Assembly: GCA_028823855.1 (NCBI GenBank)
Contig: JAPPFL010000010.1
Coordinates: 1-64,000, forward strand
Direction of reading: 5' to 3'
Length of the DNA stretch: 64,000 nt
From: Albidovulum sp.
GTDB lineage: Bacteria; Pseudomonadota; Alphaproteobacteria; Rhodobacterales; Rhodobacteraceae
Below, piece after piece: positions 24,487 to 33,174 of the stretch. The notes below the pieces were generated by a model. It saw only the letters and a list, made by a program, of their open reading frames with translations. It had not been told where the DNA came from and searched no databases. Numbering within the stretch: position 1 is the first letter of the stretch; the number at the start of each line of letters is the position of its first letter. The position numbers were made by a program, and so were the translations under genes.

Positions 24487-26181
24487 ATGGAAAAAATTGC
24501 ACCCCCAACAATTTCTCTTCGCCCCGCGGGTAGCGTGCTGATCGAAATCCTCGCGGACCAGGGCACGGAATTAATCTTCGGCGTTCCCGGCGAGAGCTAC
24601 CTGGCAGCCATGGACGGCATGTACGAACAGCGTTCCAGGATACGTACTGTTATGGCCCGGAATGAAGGCGGAGCCTCCTTCATGGCGGCCGCGTACGGCC
24701 GCTTGACCGGTAGGCCGGGAATTTGCTTTGTAACGCGAGGCCCGGGCGCGTCGAACGCATGCATTGGAGTTCATTCCGCGATGCAGGATTCAACGCCAAT
24801 GATTTTGTTCATCGGGCAAGTCGATCGAGGCATGGCCGGGCGAGAGGCGTTCCAGGAGGTCGACTATATCCGGTTTATGGGAAGCATCGCAAAGCGCTCT
24901 TTTGAGATACGCGACCCGCGCCGCATTCCTGAAATATTGGCTAGAGCGTTCCGCCTGGCCATGTCGGGAAGGCCGGGGCCGATCGCGATTTCGCTTCCGG
25001 AAGACATGCTTAGAGAGCCGATCCGACCGCTCGCCATACGACGCATCGAACCAGTCGAACCTGAATGCGGGATCCGAACCGCCGAACAAATACTGGGACT
25101 GCTCAACAGTGCCAGTCGACCGCTTATCCTGGCAGGGAGTTGCGGATGGCGCGACGAAGGGCGGAAAGCTCTACTTCGCTTCGCCGAACAGAACGATTTG
25201 CCCGTTGTTGTAACGTTCAGAGGGCAGGATCTTCTCGACAACAACAGTTTTTGCTACGCAGGCGATGCCGGTGTCGGTATGGATGCGTATGTCAAGGGCA
25301 TCTTGAAGGAAGCGGATGTTATATTGGCGGCGGGAACTCGTTTCAGCGAGCCCACGACGGACGGATATACGCTCTTTGACGTTCCCTGCCCAAGTCAATC
25401 GCTTATCCATGTGCATCCGAGCGATTTGGAACTGGGAAAAATCTATATTCCGGAACTGGCAGTTCATGCAGGCGTCAACTCATTGTTTTCCAATCTTGAC
25501 GGAAATCTCCTGCCAAAAAAAGATAGATGGCGCGAGTGGCGAAAAGCGTCGAGAACAAAGTATCTGGACCTCGTCAACCGACCGCTGCCGCCGTGTCGAT
25601 TCGACATGGGCAAAATACTCCGGGATTTGATGGAACTGCTTCCGCCCGATGCGATTTTGACCAGCGGTGCGGGGAATTTCGCGATTTGGCCCAGCCGCTA
25701 TTTCGTCCACGGTCCGGATTCTCGTTTGCTCGGACCGCAAAGCGGTTCGATGGGCTACGGCGTTCCTGCCGCGATCGCGGCGAAACTGGCAATGCCGGAA
25801 CGAACTGTAGTCTGTTTCTCAGGCGACGGCGACTTTCAAATGACGGGACAGGAGTTGGCGACTGCGGCGCAATATGGGGCGAGGCCCATATTTCTGGTTG
25901 GAAACAATGGTACCTACGGCACGATTCGCATGCACCAAGAGCGATTTTATCCCGAAAGAGTTCATGGCACCGACCTAGAAAACCCCGATTTCGCGGCCTG
26001 GGCGAGATCGTGCGGGTTCTACGCGGAATCCGTCAAGCGCACTGAGGATTTTGCGGCTGCGTTCAAAAGAGCATTGAGGTCAAATAGCGGCGCGCTGCTG
26101 GAACTGGAATTGGAATTGGAGCAAATCGCCCCGACGGTTACGATATCTCAACTACGGGCCGAAGCGATGGAAATACAATAG
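24487..26181 (+). CDS. thiamine diphosphate-dependent enzyme, acetolactate synthase-like
   Basis: A 564-residue ThDP enzyme with three domains: PYR domain with the activating Glu in MARNEGGASFMAAAYGR, a central Rossmann domain (residues about 195-330), and the PP domain with the metal/ThDP motif GDGDFQMTGQELATAAQ ending NN. Relatives include acetolactate synthase, benzoylformate decarboxylase and sulfoacetaldehyde or oxalyl-CoA enzymes. No ilvN or other partner is adjacent, so it is a stand-alone catabolic decarboxylase or carboligase rather than the biosynthetic enzyme. It has its own short upstream region. Confidence 0.82.
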   Translation: MEKIAPPTISLRPAGSVLIEILADQGTELIFGVPGESYLAAMDGMYEQRSRIRTVMARNEGGASFMAAAYGRLTGRPGICFVTRGPGASNACIGVHSAMQDSTPMILFIGQVDRGMAGREAFQEVDYIRFMGSIAKRSFEIRDPRRIPEILARAFRLAMSGRPGPIAISLPEDMLREPIRPLAIRRIEPVEPECGIRTAEQILGLLNSASRPLILAGSCGWRDEGRKALLRFAEQNDLPVVVTFRGQDLLDNNSFCYAGDAGVGMDAYVKGILKEADVILAAGTRFSEPTTDGYTLFDVPCPSQSLIHVHPSDLELGKIYIPELAVHAGVNSLFSNLDGNLLPKKDRWREWRKASRTKYLDLVNRPLPPCRFDMGKILRDLMELLPPDAILTSGAGNFAIWPSRYFVHGPDSRLLGPQSGSMGYGVPAAIAAKLAMPERTVVCFSGDGDFQMTGQELATAAQYGARPIFLVGNNGTYGTIRMHQERFYPERVHGTDLENPDFAAWARSCGFYAESVKRTEDFAAAFKRALRSNSGALLELELELEQIAPTVTISQLRAEAMEIQ

Positions 26182-26551
26182 CTTGGAATTGCGTTTGCGG
26201 CTCCGAGCTCATGCACTTTGCTCCCTCTTCGCGATTGCGATGCGATGTTCGTAGCGAGCTCCGGAGTGCGATATTCGTCGATTCAGAAGTCTGCGACGAC
26301 GGGTTTCGCGCGCCCGTATGCGAGATTTCGTCACGTGCGGCATCCGCTCTTGCACCGCGCCGGCCCCGTCGCGAATGTAAAATTTGCGCTTGCCGCTTCG
26401 GCGCGAAGGTGTGAATGGCCCGCCGGTCCACGGCATGCCGACGCCGCTCGCCGACCTCGCGACGCCGGCGCTCTTTGAGGCGGAACTGCCGGCGATCCCC
26501 GAGCGCCCTCTAACAATGGTGTCGCGGCCGACGAAGCTGCAGGAGCGCGCG

Positions 26552-26679
26552 TTCGGCCTGCTCGGAGTCGATCCCTCGATGACGGTTGCCATGTAATTGA
26601 CAGGGCCGGAAAGGCGAAATCCGGGCGATTTAGCCAGTAAACGCTGGCGTTTTCTTAATTTCTTTCGCGTGAAGTTCAG
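26552..26679. repeat. dispersed repeat, copy 2 of 2
   Basis: Matches 1-127 over its whole length with scattered substitutions. Here the left flank (26384-26551) continues an open plus-strand frame ending in AFGLLGVDPSMTVAM and a stop at 26597, so the repeat covers the 3' end of a decayed reading frame, probably a transposase of a type I do not recognise. Confidence 0.6.
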
Positions 26680-27023
26680 TCCAACAAGCAAGGTTCGCCC
26701 TCCCGGATTACCTGCAAGTCGTGCCCCTCCGGGCAGGCGTAGCCTTGCAACTCTCCGACCGAGCGATAGACGAACTTAATGCATTGGCGCAGAAGGGAGG
26801 CTGCCAGCAAGCTGTCGACCGACAATTCCGCGGCGTCGGCATGCTTGGTCGCCGAAGCGAAAACGCCAAGGGCGATGCGCTGGATGCTACCGAACCCGGG
26901 ACGTTGGGCGATCATCGACGTGACGACCCTGTCCCCGAGGCGGCCAAAAGCCGCGGCATATTCGGCCCAACGGTTAATCTGGTCGGCGCTGAAAAAAGGG
27001 AGCGGAGAGACGAATTGCGACAT
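26676..27023 (-). CDS. hypothetical protein
   Basis: A 115-residue frame with ordinary protein-like composition, mostly helical by eye, with FFSADQINRWAEYAAAFG near the start. No family is recognised and no clear ribosome site precedes ATG 27023. It abuts the dispersed repeat, so it could be a truncated remnant. The following 27024-27512 holds no convincing gene. Confidence 0.3.
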   Translation of the reverse strand: MSQFVSPLPFFSADQINRWAEYAAAFGRLGDRVVTSMIAQRPGFGSIQRIALGVFASATKHADAAELSVDSLLAASLLRQCIKFVYRSVGELQGYACPEGHDLQVIREGEPCLLD

Positions 27024-27512
27024 GATCGCTCGGGAGGCTCAATAAAAGGAATCGATGATAGTCATAAATTTGGTATGTCTTTTCGCGGCAATCGTGAAGT
27101 CAAACGCTCGACAATTTTCTTGCCTTGGCGGGATCCGATGCATGCATTGATTTTGGATTACGTCGCACCCGGGAAGTACAGTTTCACTCGCCGTAACGCT
27201 GCCGGTCTCGCCGATGAGGACGAATAGTTTACGCGGTTCCCGTGCTGATCGCAGATCATCGGAAGGCATTCAATCGATTACTGGCCGGTTGCAAAAAATT
27301 TAGCGCTTGAAGTGAACCCGAAATGTGATCCGCAATCTTTGCTCGCGCCCAATCGAGCGACGAACTAATAGTGGTCGACGAATTGAATCGGCCTGCTAAT
27401 TCCTGTTCCCGAATTGCTGAACCGTTATCTTTTGGAAACTCCGGGGTAGGATGCGTTATGGTGTTTTTCGGAGGCTTTGAGCACTTGGCTGGCTCGAAAT
27501 TTTGTCAAGGAT

Positions 27513-28694
27513 ATGAATGAATACTACGATGTTGTGATTATCGGCGGAGCCGCGATGGGGAGTTCGGCGGCCTTTTTCCTAATGGAAAACTCGGATTTCG
27601 ACGGATCGGTACTGATTGTTGAACGAGATCCGACATTTGAGAGAAGTTCAACCGCATTATCCCTAAGTTCAGTGCGCCATCAATTTACGAATCCCCTCAA
27701 TGTTCGCATTTCTCAGTTCGGTACAGAATTTATTCGAGAATTCCGCGAGAGAACTTCTATTGAAGGCCATGGTATCGATTTGAGCTTCCAGGAGAACGGG
27801 TACCTGTTTCTTTGGTCGGAAGAGTACGTAGAGAATGCCAAAGCGCAGGTTGCCGTACAGAACAGCCTGGGAGCCGACATAGTTTTGCTTTCGCCGCAAA
27901 ATACCAAAGAATTTTTTCCGCATCTGCGCGTAGACGACATCGCTGCAGCTAGTTTCGGAAGGTCGGGCGAGGGCTGGTTCGACAATGTTGGACTGATGGA
28001 CGGGATGCGTCGAAAGGCATGCAGTCTCGGCGCCGAATTCGTCGCCGATGAAGTCGTCGGCTTGGAATTGTTAAGCGGTCGAGTTGCAAACGTCTATGCG
28101 GCGTCCGGGCGTTCGATCGGCTGCGGAGCTGTAATTAACGCATCGGGTCCGCGATGCGCTCATATAGCAGGCATGTTGGGCATTGCGTTGCCGGTCGTTC
28201 CCCAGAAAAGATCGGTTTTCGTGATCGATTGCCAGCGATCACCTGTTGGCCGCTTGCCCCTAATGATTGACACGACCGGCGTATTTTGCCGGCCTGAAGG
28301 CTCGTATTTTATTTGCGGTAGCGAGCCGCTAGTCGCCGGCGACACGGACGTTGACGATTTCGAGGTCGTCCATGAAGAATTCGAGGAAATCATCTGGCCA
28401 GCGCTCGCGGCGCGTTCCGAAAATTTCGAATCCGTCAAGGTAGTGAATTTTTGGGCCGGGCACTACGCCTTCAATCTTTTCGACCAAAATGCAATTGTAG
28501 GCGCGCATCCTGAAATAAAGAACTTTTTCTTTGTCAATGGATTTTCTGGGCACGGTATTCAGCAGAGCCCGGCAATGGGCAGGGCGATTTCGGAGCTCGT
28601 CGCCTATGGCGAGTATCGTTCGCTGGATTTGTCGGCAATGGGTTTCGACAGGGTTCTGTCTGGAATTCGATTCAGCGAAGGCGCGATAATTTGA
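27513..28694 (+). CDS. FAD-dependent oxidoreductase, DAO/glycine oxidase family
   Basis: A 393-residue flavoprotein. The dinucleotide motif starts almost at once (YDVVIIGGAAMGSSAAF), followed by the sugar-binding region LSLSSVRHQF and the C-terminal FAD contact NGFSGHGIQQSPAMGRAISE. This is the DadA/SoxB/sarcosine-oxidase fold, which oxidises secondary or primary amines to imines. GxGxxG is present as GGAAMG, with Ala for the middle Gly. ATG 27513 is chosen by fold; a GGAGG 40 bases upstream would suit a longer, less likely form. Confidence 0.8.
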   Translation: MNEYYDVVIIGGAAMGSSAAFFLMENSDFDGSVLIVERDPTFERSSTALSLSSVRHQFTNPLNVRISQFGTEFIREFRERTSIEGHGIDLSFQENGYLFLWSEEYVENAKAQVAVQNSLGADIVLLSPQNTKEFFPHLRVDDIAAASFGRSGEGWFDNVGLMDGMRRKACSLGAEFVADEVVGLELLSGRVANVYAASGRSIGCGAVINASGPRCAHIAGMLGIALPVVPQKRSVFVIDCQRSPVGRLPLMIDTTGVFCRPEGSYFICGSEPLVAGDTDVDDFEVVHEEFEEIIWPALAARSENFESVKVVNFWAGHYAFNLFDQNAIVGAHPEIKNFFFVNGFSGHGIQQSPAMGRAISELVAYGEYRSLDLSAMGFDRVLSGIRFSEGAII

Positions 28695-28845
28695 ACAATT
28701 CACGAAATTTTGCCAGTATGAACGTGAATCGCTGAATTTAGAGGCATAGAATTTATAGTCGGTTGGTTGCCTACGCCGTGTTGAGTCGCGCATGGTACGG
28801 ATGAACCGGATCGAACCGAAGGCGCCGGAGAATAAAGGAGTCGGG

Positions 28846-29595
28846 ATGAAGGAAAATTGCATCGTTATTTCGGGATCTTCGTCTGGAATAGGCGCGGCGC
28901 TCGCGAGGCGCCTAGCCGGCAAAGTCGGAAGCATTGTTCTCCATGCGCGAGGCTCGCAGGCGAGCCTCGAAAAAGTCGCTGCCGATGTCGAAAAGGCGGG
29001 AACGAAAACGGCGACGAAGCTCTGCGACTTGGCTGATCACGGGAGCGCCGGCAAGTTAGTAGAATTGGCGGTTGAAAAATTCGGCCGTCTCGACGGGGTG
29101 GTGGCAAATGCCGGATTTCCGCTCCTGAAATCCTTCGATGAAGGTGAAGCAAGCGATATTGAATATGCCTTCCGGGCAAATCTGTTCAGTTTTTTCGAAT
29201 TCGCGAAAACCGCTCATCCATATTTGAAGCAAGCGCAATGCGGTCGGCTGATCGCGCTGGGAAGCTTTACCGCACATGTGTTCCGAACGGATGTTCGATC
29301 CTTCCCTATGTCGGCGGCTTCAAAGGGCGGCCTTGAAACCGCCGTGCGCAGCGTGGCACTGGCGATGTGCAAAGACGGCATAACGGTGAATTGCGTGATT
29401 CCGGGCTTAATCTGGAAGGAAAAGGGAACTCGAGACGGGCTTTCGGAAGAAGAGCTTCGAGAAGTATCAAGCCGCATCCCGCTCGGCCGCCCCGGTTATC
29501 CGGACGAGGTCGCGGCCGTAGTCGCTTTCCTGCTTTCCAAAGAATCGAACTACGTTACCGGTCAATGCCTGCACGTCAACGGCGGGCTCATTTAG
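28846..29595 (+). CDS. short-chain dehydrogenase/reductase lacking catalytic Tyr
   Basis: A 249-residue SDR with cofactor motif GSSSGIGAALARRL near residue 9, the NAG-type VVANAGFP motif and the usual C-terminal VTGQCLHVNGG. The catalytic tetrad is altered: the segment is FPMSAASKGGLE, so the Lys is present but the residue four before it is Ser, not Tyr. GGAG-type ribosome site (AAGGAG) six bases upstream fixes ATG 28846. It may follow the flavoprotein gene in the same unit (150-base gap). Either a variant mechanism or a non-catalytic fold is possible. Bases 29596-30043 hold no gene. Confidence 0.8.
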   Translation: MKENCIVISGSSSGIGAALARRLAGKVGSIVLHARGSQASLEKVAADVEKAGTKTATKLCDLADHGSAGKLVELAVEKFGRLDGVVANAGFPLLKSFDEGEASDIEYAFRANLFSFFEFAKTAHPYLKQAQCGRLIALGSFTAHVFRTDVRSFPMSAASKGGLETAVRSVALAMCKDGITVNCVIPGLIWKEKGTRDGLSEEELREVSSRIPLGRPGYPDEVAAVVAFLLSKESNYVTGQCLHVNGGLI

Positions 29596-30043
29596 GATTC
29601 GGCTCCTAGATAGGTTAGAATGTTCATGGAGCCTTCACGGATGCGCATCGGTAGTTCGCGCGATGATGCGCGTGTTGCAGAGCTCCGAAATTAAAACCGG
29701 ATTTATTCGAACGGGAGTTCCCCAATCGCGCGTTGGCGCAAACTACTGAACCATAGTGATTCGACTTGCCGCCGATAAATTTCCCGCAAATCGAACAACA
29801 AACGGCATTCGATGTTGGTTCGCTTCCCGCGTGCGGACTCTAAATGGATTTGATTTCCAAAATATGCGCTTGAATGTCAAAGAGTTGGAAATAGTCGGGC
29901 AGGATCGCCACGTTCGAAGTCGTTTCAGGCAAAAGAATAAAAATTTTTCGATACTATAGACGGAATTTCGCGATTTGAGCGTTCTATTTAGTGAAGGCGC
30001 TCGGAAGCTGCGCCGAATAAGCAGAAACCTAGGAGTTAAAAAT

Positions 30044-30586
30044 ATGAACGCACTACAGAAAACATTGACGGGAATTTTCGCAACGGCAGTCGTCGCGACC
30101 GCGATTCCGGCCAGCGCGGATGGCCGGCATAAAATGCGCGGGCATGGCATGATGCCGAGCTTCGAAGAACTCGATGCGAATGGCGATGGTTCGATTTCCG
30201 CGGAGGAGGCCCAAGCCTACGCGGACTCGTTGTTCGCGGCGCAGGACGCCGACGGCGACGGAATGATTTCGCAGGAAGAATTCAAAAACGCGATCATGGC
30301 GAAAAGTGCTGAAATGATGGAAAAGCATAGCGATCGCATGATGAGCAAGCTGGACGACAATGACGACGGAATGCTCAGCAAGGACGAAGTCATTCCCGCA
30401 AGCCTGTTCCAAAAAATGTTCGACCGACTTGATGCCGACGATGATGGCGCGATTTCCAAGGAAGAATTCGAAAATATGAAGTCCAAGCGAGGCAGAAGCG
30501 GTAAAGGCCATCGCAAAGGAAAGAGAGGCGATTCCGGGGACGGCGGGCACCACGGCGGCGGGAAGACGGAGTCCGAGAGCAATTGA
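30044..30586 (+). CDS. exported EF-hand calcium-binding protein
   Basis: A 180-residue protein with a signal peptide (ALQKTLTGIFATAVVATAIPASA) and four EF-hand loops: DANGDGSISAEE, DADGDGMISQEE, DDNDDGMLSKDE and DADDDGAISKEE. All have acidic residues at positions 1, 3, 5 and a Glu at 12, so calcium binding is expected. The tail is Lys/Arg- then His/Gly-rich. AGGAG eight bases upstream supports the start. A strong terminator follows, then the ECF sigma gene. It may be a periplasmic metal buffer or a target of that sigma factor. Confidence 0.85.
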   Translation: MNALQKTLTGIFATAVVATAIPASADGRHKMRGHGMMPSFEELDANGDGSISAEEAQAYADSLFAAQDADGDGMISQEEFKNAIMAKSAEMMEKHSDRMMSKLDDNDDGMLSKDEVIPASLFQKMFDRLDADDDGAISKEEFENMKSKRGRSGKGHRKGKRGDSGDGGHHGGGKTESESN

Positions 30587-30596
30587 CCAAGCGTTG

Positions 30597-30626
30597 GGCG
30601 GGAACAAAGGTTTGTTCCCGCCTTTT
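30597..30626 (+). terminator. rho-independent terminator
   Basis: GGCGGGAACAAA and TTTGTTCCCGCC form a perfect 12-base inverted repeat (innermost pairs open as the loop), followed by TTTT. It closes the EF-hand transcript, so the sigma gene probably has its own promoter or depends on read-through. Confidence 0.85.
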
Positions 30627-30675
30627 GGTGCGCGAGGTCGCCGCCGAGCACGAGTTCATATAGCCGCGACAGATC

Positions 30676-31257
30676 ATGAAAAATGTTTCGGTATCTTTTG
30701 ATAGTTCGACCGATGAAGAATTGCTGGCATACTATGCGGAAGGAGATCCGAGAGCGGCAAAACTATTAGTCGAACGACTGGCCCCGGCTGTTTTGCGCCT
30801 GGCGTCGAATCTATTGCCGGACAAGGCTGATGCCGAAGAGATAACCCAGGAGACATTTTTGAGGCTGTGGAAAATTGCTCCGGATTGGCAGCGAGGGCGC
30901 GCCAAGGTATCTACTTGGCTTTGGAGAGTGGCAGCCAATCTTTGCGCGGACTGGCTCCGCAAAAAAAGGCCCGCATCGCTGCAGGAAATCGACGACCCCG
31001 CTGATGGCCGGCCAATGAATGAAGCCAGGCTCATGGATCTCGACCGTGCAAACGTCTTGAAAGGCGAACTCATGAAGCTACCGGTCCGACAGCGAACGGC
31101 AATAGCTCTGCGACATCTGGAATGCGCATCCAACCCTGAAATCGCCGCGGCGATGTCCATCAGCGTGGAAGCGGTTGAGAGTCTGCTTTCACGTGGAATG
31201 AAAACTCTTCGCAGAAATTTAATCGGCAGGAAAGCGGAACTTGGATGGGAACAATGA
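30676..31257 (+). CDS. ECF RNA polymerase sigma factor
   Basis: A 193-residue sigma70-type ECF factor. Region 2 is seen as DAEEITQETFLRLWKIAPDW with the downstream WLWRVAANLCADWLRKK, and region 4 as LPVRQRTAIALRHLECASNPEIAAAMSISVEAVESLLSRG. Region 3 and region 1.1 are absent, as usual for ECF factors. Its end overlaps the next gene by ATGA, the normal arrangement for a sigma/anti-sigma pair. It should direct a small envelope or metal-stress regulon. Confidence 0.88.
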   Translation: MKNVSVSFDSSTDEELLAYYAEGDPRAAKLLVERLAPAVLRLASNLLPDKADAEEITQETFLRLWKIAPDWQRGRAKVSTWLWRVAANLCADWLRKKRPASLQEIDDPADGRPMNEARLMDLDRANVLKGELMKLPVRQRTAIALRHLECASNPEIAAAMSISVEAVESLLSRGMKTLRRNLIGRKAELGWEQ

Positions 31258-31619
31258 ACGGAAGCAGCGACGAAAACTTGGAACTGGAGCGATATTTCGC
31301 GGCGCTGCGGCAAGAAACGCCTCTGCCATCGAAAAGGCTTGCCGACGCTATGCTCCGCGATGCCCGAACGCACGCTCCAATTCGCAAGAATGCGAAACCG
31401 GAATCCGTTTCCGGGAAGCCGGGAATTTTGGAGATTTTTATTTCTATCGTGGGCGGGCCAATTCCGGCCGCAGCGCTTGCTGCGACAATACTGGTGGGGA
31501 TCGGGCTAGGCTACGGAACGATTGACTACTTCGCGGAATTGGCAGTGGAGCAAACCGAATTCGAACTTGCGGACAATGAAATTTTTACCGCCCTCGACGA
31601 ACTGCTTGCAGAGGTTTGA
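31254..31619 (+). CDS. small membrane protein, candidate anti-sigma factor (CnrY-like)
   Basis: A 121-residue protein: a soluble N-terminal part of about 60 residues (LELERYFAALRQETPLPSKRLADAML), one hydrophobic helix (IPAAALAATILVGIGLGYG) and a short outer acidic tail. By position (four-base overlap with the sigma gene) and topology it is a candidate anti-sigma factor that holds the ECF factor at the membrane, like CnrY. No sequence family is recognised. A second in-frame ATG nine bases upstream is possible. Confidence 0.65.
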   Translation: MNGSSDENLELERYFAALRQETPLPSKRLADAMLRDARTHAPIRKNAKPESVSGKPGILEIFISIVGGPIPAAALAATILVGIGLGYGTIDYFAELAVEQTEFELADNEIFTALDELLAEV

Positions 31620-31622
31620 AGC

Positions 31623-32114
31623 ATGAATAATTCCAACGACGAAAGAAAGGTGCCAAGGATTTGGCTGAGAATTCTGCTCATTTGTTCGTTAAGTCTGAAT
31701 TTGCTCATTGTCGGCGCGGCGATTGGGGCCGTCTTCAAGTGGCGCGGCGGCCCGCCGCGATTTGAAATTGCCGGCAATTGCGGTTCCGGAGGCATGACGG
31801 CAATAGTCAGAGCAATGGAAAGAAGCGAGAGGGCGGCGATTCGAGACGCATTTGAAGCGGGAGGATTTGGAAGGGACTTTAGGCGCGCGGCCACGCAGGA
31901 CGACATAGACGGCTTGATTCAAATACTGAATTCCGATCCATTTGACGCGGACGGACTAAAATCGATTCTCCAAGTGAGAAGTGAGCAGCTCGCAAAGGAA
32001 CTGGAACTTGGTCACGGCATCATATTCGATCGAATCTCGTCCATGCCCGAGGATCAGAGGCGGCGTTTGGCTGAGCGAATTGAGGACAAACGCGATCACC
32101 GCCACCACAAATGA
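31623..32114 (+). CDS. periplasmic sensor, CnrX/Spy/heavy-metal-resistance type
   Basis: A 163-residue protein with one N-terminal membrane anchor (residues about 13-37) and a helical periplasmic domain ending in RLAERIEDKRDHRHHK. The LKSILQVRSEQLAKELELG and MPEDQRRRLAERI helices resemble the CnrX/ZraP/Spy-like periplasmic metal-sensor family. The His/Asp-rich tail could bind metal. It starts three bases after the candidate anti-sigma gene and probably controls it. Bases 32115-32837 hold no convincing gene. Confidence 0.72.
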   Translation: MNNSNDERKVPRIWLRILLICSLSLNLLIVGAAIGAVFKWRGGPPRFEIAGNCGSGGMTAIVRAMERSERAAIRDAFEAGGFGRDFRRAATQDDIDGLIQILNSDPFDADGLKSILQVRSEQLAKELELGHGIIFDRISSMPEDQRRRLAERIEDKRDHRHHK

Positions 32115-32837
32115 ATGCGGCACGAAGTAGTCGGCGGTCCGAATTGTCTACGCTATCAATTTCCCGAATCTGCTCGAATAGATTTTCGCTTCCGTCAAAC
32201 AAATCTGATTTCGCCGGAACGGCCTTTATTTGATGCCAATATCGATAACGGCAACTCCATGGAGTCGCTGGGCAGTTTCGCGTTTTGGCGAATTATCCTT
32301 TCGAAAATGCATACATGACGCCACAATCTTCGTTTCCTGTGCATGTCCCGAACGGATGTAGGCAATATGGCGAACAATCTACCGCCTATGCGAAGTTCAT
32401 TGAGACGTTCCGGCCAGTGCTGAAATGGCGGGATTGACTGCGACGATGGGAGGCGGATTCAGAGGTTGCGCGTCGAGAGTTCGCGGTTGGAATTGGCGCG
32501 ATTGATGGTCCTTCCGGCGATTCGGGAGCGGGACGATGATGGATCGAGTCTCATCGGACCAGCTTTCGTGTCTTGCTCGAAACGGGGGCGAATGGTTTTG
32601 TTCCTGTGGATACATTGAAGCCGACGCTAAACGGCGGACGGCGAGGACTGCCATACATGCGCTTGGGAAAGCAAAGGAGATTTCGGCGTTTTTTTTAAGC
32701 GAAAGATTCTGGCGGTAATTTGCATTTATTGGGTCGTTGCAGCTTGGCGGCTGTGCCGATCATGGCGTGCACGAACCGCGGCGACGGTGGCGCATCTTAG
32801 AATCGCCGGGGAAGCTAGGTCCGGCAAAAATTGGTTT

Positions 32838-32912
32838 TGGCAGTCCCTAGGGGAATCGAACCCCTCTTTCCAGGTTGAAAACCTGGCGTCCTAACCGATA
32901 GACGAAGGGACC
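32838..32912 (-). tRNA. tRNA-Glu (anticodon TTC)
   Basis: The minus strand folds as a complete cloverleaf: acceptor GGTCCCT/AGGGACT (one G-T closing pair), D arm with TCGTCTATCGGTTAGGA, anticodon stem CCAGG/CCTGG enclosing TTTTCAA (anticodon TTC), T arm GAGGGGTTCGATTCCCC, and an encoded CCA after discriminator G. Confidence 0.95.
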
Positions 32913-33174
32913 GCTAACGATTGCGGAAGCGACACATAGTCGCAGAATCGGTAAAGATCAAGCAGGATGTCGGCAACGACGAGGATTTTCTTCTAGCCTA
33001 TGGTATCCGAGTCCAAACGAATAATTCTGTGGGATTCAGGAGCCGGCAAAGAAATTTTGAAGCCAATTATCGCTGGATGAAGCGGTGCCGGATTCGAATG
33101 AAACTCGTGGAGAAATTGATAATAATTCGTAGAGCGCCGAACAGGATTTCGACCGACCTCTGATTCCGCCTTGC

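Noticed and set aside
24487-26181. Biosynthetic acetolactate synthase ilvB
   Set aside because: No ilvN regulatory subunit or ilvC is adjacent and the sequence is only generally ThDP-enzyme-like.
26209-26691. 160-codon minus-strand frame as a gene
   Set aside because: Arg/Ser-rich composition and overlap with the dispersed repeat indicate a shadow frame.
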